Shown: positions 1 to 6,493, numbered from the stretch's first letter. The stretch: DNA of 6,531 nucleotides from Fusobacteriaceae bacterium (GCA_016938425.1 JAFGUR010000119.1:1-6531), one strand, 5' to 3'. Made by a program: numbers and translations. Notes: a model not told the origin generated them from the sequence alone.

Positions 1-518
1 ACGCATAAGCCTATAAAGGGATAAAACATATAAATATAAGAACCAAATTTTTCTTTAATATATCCTCCAATCATTCCTTGGAAAAAGGCTCCTATTCCAT
101 AAGCTGTAAATAAAATCCCATAATTCTGTGTTGAAAATTTTCTACCAAATATATTAATATTTGCAGCTGGAACTATTGAAAGCCATCCACCTAAATTCAT
201 AAAAAATAAGACAAATCCTATTACAAAGAAATAAATATTGTGACCTTTAAATATTTGCAATAATGATGCTGTAATGATTAGTATATAAGACAAATAAATT
301 GTTTTTTTTGTTCCTAATTTATCAACTAAATATCCAAATAATGGTCTACCTAAACCATTAAAAATTGCAAAAAATGATAACAAATAAGTTGCAAATTGCT
401 TGTTTAGACCTACGACTTCTATCGCATATGTCGTTGCAATTCCAACAATACTTAATCCAATATATGTTCCAATAATAAAACATATCCATAATGCATAAAA
501 AGATTTCGTTCTTATCAT
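1..518 (-). CDS. C-terminal half (helices 7-12, incomplete) of OFA-family MFS transporter
   Basis: An open frame begins at ATG 518 and reaches the window edge without a stop, giving 172 visible codons. It starts MIRTKSFYALWICFIIGTY, matching the start of helix 7 in OFA transporters. It carries the repeated MFS loop as GYLVDKLGTKKT, close to the canonical G-x-x-x-D-(R/K)-x-G pattern. Further hydrophobic helices follow, including a NLGGWLSIVPAANINIFGRK segment and a glycine-rich AYGIGAFFQGMIGGYI helix. The ATG lies 12 nt after the TAA that ends the upstream half and is in the same frame. Its only purine-rich leader (AAGAGA) almost touches the ATG, so independent initiation would be weak; translation would most likely depend on reinitiation after the upstream stop. 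It may be an untranslated remnant. The true 3' end is outside the window. Confidence 0.6.
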   Translation of the reverse strand, partial: MIRTKSFYALWICFIIGTYIGLSIVGIATTYAIEVVGLNKQFATYLLSFFAIFNGLGRPLFGYLVDKLGTKKTIYLSYILIITASLLQIFKGHNIYFFVIGFVLFFMNLGGWLSIVPAANINIFGRKFSTQNYGILFTAYGIGAFFQGMIGGYIKEKFGSYIYMFYPFIGLC

Positions 519-530
519 TTCTCTTGAATT

Positions 531-1139
531 TTAGTCTGTATTATTTTCTTCGATAACACTATGCTTTTCTGTTGGAAATTTAAAAATTAAAGATATCAAA
601 CTTAACAAAATTATAAAAGTTATTCCCATAATTTTAAAGGCATTAAAAACACCATAGTTCTCAATTAAAAAGTTTGAAATTGGTGCTGATATAAAGGGGG
701 ATAGCCCAAATCCCATCAAAGTAATTCCAACAGCAAAACCTTTTTTATCAGGAAACCATTCGGATACTACAGCTATAGGTACACCATAAATAATTCCTAC
801 TCCAATTCCTCCTAGTACTCCATAAGATAAAATTATTTTATAAATTGTGTCTGATTCTCCTGCCAATAGCCAAGCAAAACCGACTAACAAACTTCCTATA
901 ATACATATTATTTTAGGATTTAATTTTTTAATTAGTTTACCTGAAAAAGGCATTGTAAAAGAATAAAACATTAAAAATATTGTATAAGGCATCTGTGCCA
1001 TAGTTGCATTTATATGATGACCACTACTTTTTTCTAATTCTAATATAAGTGGTATTCGGAAGACACTCCATGAGTAAATAGCTCCCATACACAAAAACAT
1101 TATTAATCCACTTAAAATATAAATTTTTCTTTTCTCCAT
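531..1139 (-). CDS. N-terminal half (helices 1-6) of OFA-family MFS transporter
   Basis: This is a 202-residue membrane protein with six predicted helices at about 6-26, 46-66, 76-93, 102-125, 135-156 and 165-187. Between helices 2 and 3 lies a degenerate MFS loop (GKLIKKLNPK). The stretch WFPDKKGFAVGITLMGFG at about 128-145 is characteristic of OFA transporters and is the main basis for the family call. The hydrophilic tail KFPTEKHSVIEENNTD is the central cytoplasmic loop, cut off by TAA. The ATG at 1139 is well supported by an AGGAGA ribosome binding site a few bases upstream and a strong promoter at 1169-1197. At half the family length it is unlikely to transport anything alone. It would need the product of the downstream half, or it is a remnant of an inactivated gene. 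Confidence 0.75.
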   Translation of the reverse strand: MEKRKIYILSGLIMFLCMGAIYSWSVFRIPLILELEKSSGHHINATMAQMPYTIFLMFYSFTMPFSGKLIKKLNPKIICIIGSLLVGFAWLLAGESDTIYKIILSYGVLGGIGVGIIYGVPIAVVSEWFPDKKGFAVGITLMGFGLSPFISAPISNFLIENYGVFNAFKIMGITFIILLSLISLIFKFPTEKHSVIEENNTD

Positions 1140-1168
1140 AACATCTCCTTTTTTTGTAGATTTTCGTT

Positions 1169-1197
1169 ATTCTATCAAAATATGATTATTTTGACAA
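1169..1197 (-). promoter_or_regulatory. Sigma-70-type promoter of the MFS transporter
   Basis: Read on the minus strand, TTGTCA (1197-1192, five of six matches to the -35 consensus) is followed after exactly 17 bp by TAGAAT (1174-1169, five of six matches to the -10 consensus). The ATG at 1139 is 29 bp below the -10 box, leaving a short leader with an AAAGGAG ribosome binding site. The preceding operon ends at an intrinsic terminator about 50 bp upstream, so the transporter appears to be its own transcription unit. Confidence 0.7.
1175..1194. promoter_or_regulatory. Operator-like dyad in the MFS promoter spacer
   Basis: A perfect 8-bp inverted repeat, TCAAAATA (1175-1182) and TATTTTGA (1187-1194), surrounds the 4-bp centre TGAT. 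It fills the 17-bp spacer and covers half of the -35 box, where a repressor would block RNA polymerase. The regulator is not identifiable: it only loosely resembles Fur-type or FNR-type sites and matches neither consensus well. Chance symmetry in A+T-rich DNA is possible. Confidence 0.4.
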
Positions 1198-1244
1198 GTA
1201 AATCTTGCTTATATAATTTTTTACTGAAAAATTATAAGATAATT

Positions 1245-1270
1245 AAAAAAGCCACCCCTATAAGGTGACT
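1245..1270 (-). terminator. Intrinsic terminator of the metH-lysC operon, overlapping the lysC stop codon
   Basis: On the minus strand, AGTCACC (1270-1264) pairs with GGTGGCT (1256-1250). This gives a 7-bp stem with one G-T wobble and a 7-nt loop, followed directly by a run of Ts (1250-1245). The stem begins within the TAG stop codon of lysC (1271-1269). The T-run is on the minus strand only, so this is not a clear two-way terminator. Confidence 0.85.
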
Positions 1271-2474
1271 AAATTAAATTTTTATGCAATAAATTTATAA
1301 TTTTTTTTAAAAATATCTCTTCTATTACTATTGAAATTTTTAAATCTGTTGCTGTTAGTATCAATGGTTTTACATTTTCTTCTTCCAGAATTAATAAAAC
1401 TTTGTTCAAAACTCCCAATTTATCTTTGTTAATATTCCCTACAAGAGATATCATTGAAAGATTTTTAATTCCTTTTACATTTGAAACCCCTATATCTTGA
1501 GCAAGTTCTTTAGCTAAAAGTATTGCTTCATCAAAACATTCATTTTTTGTTACAAAACTTAAGTCTGTATTAATTCCTTTTCCTGCTCCTTGAGTAATAA
1601 TTTCAACAAAAATACCATTTTCAGAAATTTTATTAAATACTGTTGAGGCTATTTTAGGTGTATTTGAAATTCCTTCAAAAATTATTAAAGCTTCTCCTAA
1701 TTTATGAGATATTCCTGTAATTAACTTTTCTTCTTCAATTAATTCTTTATTACAAACTATAGTTCCTTCACTTTCATCAAAAGAAGACCTTAAATGTATT
1801 GGTACATTATATTTATATCCCAATTCTACTGATCTACTGTGCAATACTTTTGCTCCAGTTCCTGCAAGTTCTAACATTTCATCAAAAGAAATTTTTTCTA
1901 ATTTTTTAGGATTAGCTACTATTCTAGGATCCGCAGTATAAACACCATCAACATCTGTATAAATTTCAACTGTATCAGCCTTTAATGCTACTCCTAATGC
2001 TACTCCTGTTGTATCACTTCCACCTCTACCAAGAGTTGTTAAATCATCGATATCATTTATTCCTTGAAAACCACAAACTATAACTATATGATTATTTTTC
2101 AACTTTGCTTCAATTTTCTTAGTATCTATCTCAGTAATTTGAGCATTCGTATGTGAATTTGTCGTTCTAATCTTAACTTGGTGTGCATTATAAGAAATTG
2201 CTTTTTCGCCCAGTTCTTTTATAGCCATTGCTAGCAATGCCACTGATACTTGTTCTCCAGTACATAAGAGCATATCCAGCTCTCTTTTATCAGGTTTTGA
2301 GCTAATTGCTTTAGCTTTATTAATAAGCTCATCCGTTAATCCTGCTGGAGCTGAAACTACTACTACTACATTATCCCCATTTCTTTTTCTCTCAACAACT
2401 CTTTTAGCTACTGCCTTTACTCTCTCTGCATTAGCAACGGAAGTTCCACCATATTTTTGTATAACTAGTGCCAT
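1269..2474 (-). CDS. lysC: Aspartate kinase (monofunctional aspartokinase)
   Basis: The enzyme phosphorylates L-aspartate with ATP to 4-phospho-L-aspartate, the committed cytoplasmic step to lysine, threonine, methionine and diaminopimelate. The N-terminal kinase domain (about 1-245) shows VIQKYGGTSV at 5-14 (nucleotide and substrate binding), CTGEQVSVALLA near 71-82, TTLGRGGSDTT near 146-156 and TDVDGVYTADPR at 173-184. Two ACT-type regulatory regions follow (about 255-401), as expected for feedback control by lysine and/or threonine; the effector cannot be told from sequence. I chose ATG at 2474 (401 residues), not the GTG at 2480. The AAGGAAGG ribosome binding site at 2489-2482 lies 7 nt from the ATG but only 1 nt from the GTG, and MALVIQKYGGTSV matches normal family N-termini. 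It lies 26 bp after metH. In the last ACT region the usual NI-x-MISTSEIKISV stretch is diverged (KPLILTATDLKISIVI). Confidence 0.95.
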   Translation of the reverse strand: MALVIQKYGGTSVANAERVKAVAKRVVERKRNGDNVVVVVSAPAGLTDELINKAKAISSKPDKRELDMLLCTGEQVSVALLAMAIKELGEKAISYNAHQVKIRTTNSHTNAQITEIDTKKIEAKLKNNHIVIVCGFQGINDIDDLTTLGRGGSDTTGVALGVALKADTVEIYTDVDGVYTADPRIVANPKKLEKISFDEMLELAGTGAKVLHSRSVELGYKYNVPIHLRSSFDESEGTIVCNKELIEEEKLITGISHKLGEALIIFEGISNTPKIASTVFNKISENGIFVEIITQGAGKGINTDLSFVTKNECFDEAILLAKELAQDIGVSNVKGIKNLSMISLVGNINKDKLGVLNKVLLILEEENVKPLILTATDLKISIVIEEIFLKKIINLLHKNLI

Positions 2475-2481
2475 AGACACA

Positions 2482-2489
2482 CCTTCCTT
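2482..2489 (-). promoter_or_regulatory. Ribosome binding site that fixes the lysC start
   Basis: AAGGAAGG on the minus strand sits in the 26-bp gap between the metH stop (2501-2503) and lysC. Its spacing is 7 nt to the ATG at 2474, which is near optimal, and 1 nt to the GTG at 2480, which is too close to serve. This sets the protein at 401 residues, not 403. Confidence 0.75.
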
Positions 2490-2500
2490 AATTCAAATAT

Positions 2501-5500
2501 TTATTTATAATTTAAATTATGAGCAAGATTTCTTTCAACTTCATCAATACTCACATTTTTTCTCTTAGCATAATCTTCTACCTGATCTTTAGAAATTTTT
2601 GTAATATTAAAATATTTACTATCTGGATGTCCAAATATCAAAGCACTTACAGACGCCCCAGGATACATAGAATAATTTTCTGTTAAAGATATTCCTGTAT
2701 TTTTCTCAACATCTAATAATGTAAATAATGTCTTCTTTTCTGAATGATCTGGTAATGAAGGATAACCAATTGCAGGTCTTATTCCTTCATATTTTGTTCT
2801 CAATTTTTCTTGTATACTTAAATTTTCATTAGGTGAATATCCCCAAATCTCTTTTCTAATTTCTTCATGTAACCATTCTGCAAAAGCTTCTGCAAATCTT
2901 GTTGCTAAAACTCTTATCATCAATGAAGAATAGTCATCATTATTTTTTCTAAAAACATCAGCTATTTCATCAGCATTAATTCCACCTGTAACTGCAAAAC
3001 AACCAATATAATCTTTTATACCACTTTCTTTTGGAGCAATATAGTCGGCTAAAGAAAGATTTTTTTCTCCCGCTCTTCTTTCATGTTGTTGTCTAAGCAT
3101 ATGGAAAACATCAATAACATTACCTTTTTTATCATATATTTCAACTGAATCGCCAACAGAATTTGCTTCAAATATTCCAATAACCCCATTTGCTTTTATT
3201 TCATTTTTATTAATAATATCATCTAAATATTCATTAGCTTCTTTCATCAATTTCTTTGCTTCGTCAGCATATTTAGGGTCATCCATTATTTCAGGATACA
3301 TAGCTTTTAATTCCCAAGCCAAAAAGAAAAAAGTCCAATCAAAATATTCTCTAAGTGTTTTTAATGAAACATTTTCAAATGTTTTTATACCTATAAAATT
3401 TGGTTTTTTTATTTTAGAGAAGTCTAAAATTTCTCTATTTTTCCTTGCTTCTTCCAAAGACAAATATTTACTATCTTTTTTACCATACTCTGCCCTTATT
3501 GTATCATATTCTCCAGAAATTTCCATTAAAAATTCATCTTTCTTATTAGAACATATTTTTTTTGCAACTGTTACTGCATTACTTGCATCTGTTGAATGAA
3601 CAACTCCATGTTCATAATTTGGTGCAATTTTTACTGCTGTATGAAGTTTTGATGTTGTTGCTCCTCCAACCATTAATGGAATTTTAAATTCATTTTTTTG
3701 CAATTCTTTTGCTATATTACACATTTCATCTAGGGATGGAGTAATTAATCCACTACAAGCTATTATGTCAACATTCTCTTCTTTTGCTTTTTGAAGTATT
3801 ACTTCACTAGGAACCATAACCCCTAAATCTATGACTTCAAAGTTATTACATTGTAAAACAACACCAACAATATTTTTTCCTATGTCATGAACATCGCCTT
3901 TTACTGTAGCAAATAAAACTTTTCCTGCCTTTGAAGAAGCAGCACTATCTTTTTCAGCTTCAATATATGGTAATAAATGTGCGACTGCCTTCTTCATAAC
4001 TCTTGCACTTTTAACAACTTGTGGCAAAAACATTTTCCCTTCTCCAAATAAAGTTCCAACTTCATTCATTCCATCCATTAAAGGACCTTCTATAATATGT
4101 AAAGCTTTTTCAAAATTCGGTCTTGCTTCTTCCAAATCTATTTCTATAAAATCAGTAATACCTTTGACTAAAGAATATACTAATCTATCATAATAATTTT
4201 TTTCTCTCCATTCAAGTTTATTAGTTTTTTCTGTAGAGGAACCGTCTCCTTTCACTTCTTCAGCATACGTTATTAAAGCATCTGTTGCCCCTTCATATCT
4301 ATTAAATATAACATCTTCTACCTTTTGCAATAAAACAGGTTCTACATCACTATATACTTGTACAAGCCCTGGATTTACAATTCCCATATCCATACCTTCT
4401 TTTATCGCATGGTACAAGAAAGCTGAATGCATCGCTTCTCTAACTTTATTATTTCCTCTAAATGAAAAACTCAAATTGCTTACACCACCACTAATTTTTG
4501 CATGAGGTAAATTTTTTTTAATCCATTTTATCGTTTCAATAAAATCAACAGCATAATTATTATGTTCCTCTATTCCAGTAGCAATTGCTAAAATATTTGG
4601 ATCAAATATAATATCTTGTGGTTTAAATCTAATTTTTTCTACTAAAATCTTATAGGCTCTTTCACAAATTTCTATTCTTCTTTTAAATGTATCTGCTTGA
4701 CCTTTTTCATCAAAAGCCATAACAACTACTGCTGCACCGTATTTTTTAATTTGATTGGCTTGATAGATAAATTCTTCTTCACCATTCTTCAAACTTATTG
4801 AATTTACAACTGATTTTCCTTGTAAGCACTTTAATCCAGCTTCAATTACATCCCATTTTGACGAATCAATCATTATAGGAACTTTAGAAATTTCTGGTTC
4901 ACTAACAATTAAGTTTAAAAATTTTACCATTTCCTCTTTAGCATCAAGCATAGCATCATCCATATTAATGTCAATGATTTGCGCACCATTTTCAACTTGT
5001 TCTCTTGCAACACTAAGAGCTTCTTCATATTTTTTTTCTTTTATTAATCTAACAAATTTTAAAGAACCACTAACATTTGTTCTTTCTCCTACATTAATAA
5101 AATTCATTTCTTTTGTAATTTTTAAAACTTCTAAACCACTTAATGTAGAAATAATTGGTAATTCTGGAATAATTCTTGCCTTATAATTTTTTGATAATTC
5201 ATAAATTGCTTTAATATGTTTATCAGTAGTTCCACAACATCCTCCAACTATATTAATATGTCCTTCTTCAAAAAGTTCCTTCAAATAAGTTGCAGTTTCT
5301 ATTGGCAATTCATTATATTCTCCAAGTTCATTTGGCAACCCTGCATTAGGATAAATTGAAATATATTTCCCTACAGTTTTTGACAAATTTTTTATAAATG
5401 GTAGTAAATCCTTAGCACCAAAAGCACAATTTAGCCCAACTGATATTACTCTATCATTATCAACAGAAGCAACAAAAGCATCTAAAGTTTGCCCACTTAA

Positions 5501-6151
5501 AGTTCTTCCACTTCTATCTGTAAGAGTTCCTGACATCATAATAGGTAAATTAATATTTCTTTCTTCCATTACTTTATCTGCTGCAAATATAGCTGCTTTA
5601 GCATTTAAAGTATCAAAAATTGTTTCAATTAATAAACAATCTACACCACCATCTATTAATCCATTTATTTGCTCTGTATAATTTTCTACTAAGTCATCAA
5701 AAAAGATATTTCTATAGCTTGGATCCTCTACATTGGGAGAAATACTAGCTGTTTTATTCGTTGGTCCAACTGCTCCAGCAACAAATCTAGGCTTTTCTGG
5801 AGTTTTTAATGTATATTCCTCACATAGCTTTTTAGCAAATTTTGCAGATTCATAATTTATCCTATATACATAATCTTCCATTCCATAGTCAGATTGACTA
5901 ATTTTAGTTCCATTAAATGTATTTGTTTCTAAAATATCTGCTCCTGCTTCTAAAAAACTTTTATGAATTTCAATTATTATTTCTGGATTTGTAATACTTA
6001 GTAAATCATTATTTCCTTTTTGGTCATGAGAATGATTTACAAATAAATCACCTCTATAGTCTTTTTCTTGCAATTTATAATTTTGTATAGATGTTCCCAT
6101 TGCACCATCTAAAACTAAAATCCTCTTTTTCAATTCATTTATTAATCCCAT
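2501..6151 (-). CDS. metH: Cobalamin-dependent methionine synthase (5-methyltetrahydrofolate--homocysteine methyltransferase)
   Basis: The enzyme transfers the methyl group of 5-methyltetrahydrofolate through cob(I)alamin to homocysteine, giving methionine and tetrahydrofolate in the cytoplasm. At 1216 residues it is close to E. coli MetH (1227). The domains are in standard order. The homocysteine domain (about 1-325) has LDGAMGTSIQ at 14-23 and zinc ligands Cys242 (GLNC) and Cys305-Cys306 (GGCCGTT). The pterin-binding domain (about 345-610) has NVGERTNVSGS at 353-363. A helical cap (about 645-735) comes next. The B12 domain (about 740-870) has GDVHDIG at 752-758, with His755 as lower axial cobalt ligand, plus SGLITPS at 800-806 and GGATTS at 829-834. 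The S-adenosylmethionine reactivation domain (about 890-1216) has FHMLRQQ at 1016-1022 and RPAIGYP at 1125-1131. No key residue is missing. The ATG at 6151 follows an AAAAGGGG ribosome binding site by 6 nt. It is first in an operon with lysC, and no B12 or SAM riboswitch is visible upstream. Confidence 0.97.
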   Translation of the reverse strand: MGLINELKKRILVLDGAMGTSIQNYKLQEKDYRGDLFVNHSHDQKGNNDLLSITNPEIIIEIHKSFLEAGADILETNTFNGTKISQSDYGMEDYVYRINYESAKFAKKLCEEYTLKTPEKPRFVAGAVGPTNKTASISPNVEDPSYRNIFFDDLVENYTEQINGLIDGGVDCLLIETIFDTLNAKAAIFAADKVMEERNINLPIMMSGTLTDRSGRTLSGQTLDAFVASVDNDRVISVGLNCAFGAKDLLPFIKNLSKTVGKYISIYPNAGLPNELGEYNELPIETATYLKELFEEGHINIVGGCCGTTDKHIKAIYELSKNYKARIIPELPIISTLSGLEVLKITKEMNFINVGERTNVSGSLKFVRLIKEKKYEEALSVAREQVENGAQIIDINMDDAMLDAKEEMVKFLNLIVSEPEISKVPIMIDSSKWDVIEAGLKCLQGKSVVNSISLKNGEEEFIYQANQIKKYGAAVVVMAFDEKGQADTFKRRIEICERAYKILVEKIRFKPQDIIFDPNILAIATGIEEHNNYAVDFIETIKWIKKNLPHAKISGGVSNLSFSFRGNNKVREAMHSAFLYHAIKEGMDMGIVNPGLVQVYSDVEPVLLQKVEDVIFNRYEGATDALITYAEEVKGDGSSTEKTNKLEWREKNYYDRLVYSLVKGITDFIEIDLEEARPNFEKALHIIEGPLMDGMNEVGTLFGEGKMFLPQVVKSARVMKKAVAHLLPYIEAEKDSAASSKAGKVLFATVKGDVHDIGKNIVGVVLQCNNFEVIDLGVMVPSEVILQKAKEENVDIIACSGLITPSLDEMCNIAKELQKNEFKIPLMVGGATTSKLHTAVKIAPNYEHGVVHSTDASNAVTVAKKICSNKKDEFLMEISGEYDTIRAEYGKKDSKYLSLEEARKNREILDFSKIKKPNFIGIKTFENVSLKTLREYFDWTFFFLAWELKAMYPEIMDDPKYADEAKKLMKEANEYLDDIINKNEIKANGVIGIFEANSVGDSVEIYDKKGNVIDVFHMLRQQHERRAGEKNLSLADYIAPKESGIKDYIGCFAVTGGINADEIADVFRKNNDDYSSLMIRVLATRFAEAFAEWLHEEIRKEIWGYSPNENLSIQEKLRTKYEGIRPAIGYPSLPDHSEKKTLFTLLDVEKNTGISLTENYSMYPGASVSALIFGHPDSKYFNITKISKDQVEDYAKRKNVSIDEVERNLAHNLNYK

Positions 6152-6196
6152 TTTATACCCCTTTTTCTTGATTTTTCTTAAAAGCTTCCACTCTTT

Positions 6197-6233
6197 TAAA
6201 TATTTTTATATATAGTTTGTTGCAAAACTCTAA
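6197..6233 (-). promoter_or_regulatory. Candidate proximal promoter for metH
   Basis: Two overlapping weak options are seen on the minus strand. One is TTAGAG (6233-6228), 17 bp, TATAAA (6210-6205), with a good -10 and a poor -35. The other is TTGCAA (6225-6220), 17 bp, TATTTA (6202-6197), with a fair -35 and a poor -10. Either would give a 5' leader of roughly 40-50 nt without the structured element. The A+T richness makes chance matches likely. Confidence 0.35.
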
Positions 6234-6247
6234 CACCTTTATTTTAC

Positions 6248-6275
6248 TTACATAAAAAACTACGTTTTTATGTAA
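6248..6275. repeat. 11-bp perfect inverted repeat ahead of metH
   Basis: TTACATAAAAA (6248-6258) and TTTTTATGTAA (6265-6275) are perfect reverse complements separated by the 6-nt ACTACG. The repeat abuts the G+C-rich element, with one base between the arm and the first C-run. It could be an operator, a hairpin in a leader RNA, or one border of the neighbouring element. There is no adjacent T-run in the metH direction, so it is not a typical terminator. Confidence 0.6.
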
Positions 6276-6276
6276 T

Positions 6277-6358
6277 CCCCCCACCTTCGGTGGGGAAAAA
6301 GAGGTGGAGTCGGGACGGAGCCCGAGCCCACGGCAAGGACTTCGTCCTCACCACTCCT
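6277..6358. repeat. G+C-rich structured intergenic element (possible dispersed repeat or structured RNA)
   Basis: About 54 of these 82 bases are G or C, in an otherwise A+T-rich spacer. Several short complementary pairs are visible: CCCCACC (6279-6285) with GGTGGGG (6289-6295) around a TTC loop; TCGGG (6310-6314) with CCCGA (6321-6325); GCC with GGC (6326-6334) around CAC; AGGAC (6336-6340) with GTCCT (6344-6348) around TTC; and GGAGT (6306-6310) with ACTCC (6353-6357) closing the last hairpins into a multibranch shape. Read on the metH strand, two hairpins share a C-GAA-G tip. No coding sequence, tRNA or known riboswitch core is recognised. Composition and symmetry suggest a transposed palindromic repeat (REP- or MITE-like) or a structured RNA, but no second copy lies in this window. 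Confidence 0.6.
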
Positions 6359-6396
6359 ATAAAATCAATAAAAATAGTATTTGTATTATTTTTAAC

Positions 6397-6425
6397 TATA
6401 TATAAATAATTTTTTAGTTTTACAA
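6397..6425 (-). promoter_or_regulatory. Candidate distal promoter upstream of the G+C-rich element
   Basis: On the minus strand TTGTAA (6425-6420) is followed after 17 bp by TATATA (6402-6397), each with four of six consensus matches. It lies between the upstream terminator and the G+C-rich element. If active, it would place the element and the inverted repeat in a metH leader of about 240 nt. The evidence is spacing and partial matches only. Confidence 0.25.
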
Positions 6426-6446
6426 CTAGCTAATATTTTTATAAAT

Positions 6447-6493
6447 AAAAAAACTCTTTCTTAAAAAATAGACTTAAATTTTAAAGAAAGAGT
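6447..6493 (-). terminator. Intrinsic terminator of the gene upstream of metH
   Basis: On the minus strand ACTCTTTCTT (6493-6484) pairs with AAGAAAGAGT (6462-6453). After one T-T mismatch the stem continues for four A-T pairs around an 11-nt loop. A run of six Ts (6452-6447) follows at once. The stem is A+T-rich but long, and it starts 7 nt after the TAA that ends the partial gene at the right edge. On the plus strand no T-run follows. Confidence 0.7.

Larger units (their letters stand above)
1..1139 (-). pseudogene. OFA-family MFS transporter gene interrupted by one in-frame TAA stop (3' end outside window)
   Basis: Taken as one gene, this is a 12-helix major facilitator transporter of the oxalate/formate antiporter-like (OFA) family, which sits in the inner membrane. 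Reading from the ATG at 1139, the frame is open for 202 codons, meets TAA at 533-531, and then stays open in the SAME frame through the left edge. The visible product would be about 379 residues; OFA proteins are usually around 400, so only the last part of the C-terminus is missing. The stop falls in the expected hydrophilic loop between helices 6 and 7, directly before EMIRTKSFYALW, which aligns with the usual start of the second half in OFA proteins. No base is gained or lost, so a substitution creating TAA (for example from AAA, GAA or CAA) is the simplest explanation. The gene may be dead, or it may make two half-proteins. Its substrate is unknown. Confidence 0.6.

Noticed and set aside
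512..545. Frameshift or insertion as the cause of the transporter break
   Set aside because: The frames on both sides of the stop are identical, so only a substitution or an in-frame change fits; there is no sign of an inserted element.
1650..1760. Internal translation start for a separate regulatory beta subunit of aspartate kinase, as in Bacillus subtilis LysC
   Set aside because: No in-frame Met codon with a ribosome binding site was found around the start of the ACT region.
4968..5186. 72-codon open frame on the plus strand
   Set aside because: It lies wholly inside metH on the opposite strand, where the metH protein is strongly conserved (pterin-binding region). It has no ribosome binding site or recognisable family.
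6279..6300. Hairpin at 6279-6295 as an intrinsic terminator
   Set aside because: On the plus strand it is followed by As, and on the minus strand by GGATTAC, so neither direction has the required T-run after the stem.
6301..6346. Resemblance to the SAM-I (S-box) riboswitch core, with GAGGTGGAG and CGGCAA-like stretches in order
   Set aside because: The likeness is on the plus strand, opposite to metH, with no plus-strand gene downstream. The expected GAUGAAACCC segment and kink-turn are missing, and the pairing seen is explained by short local hairpins.
6152..6446. Cobalamin riboswitch ahead of metH
   Set aside because: One was looked for because metH uses B12, but no B12-box-like GCCACTG core was seen on the minus strand.
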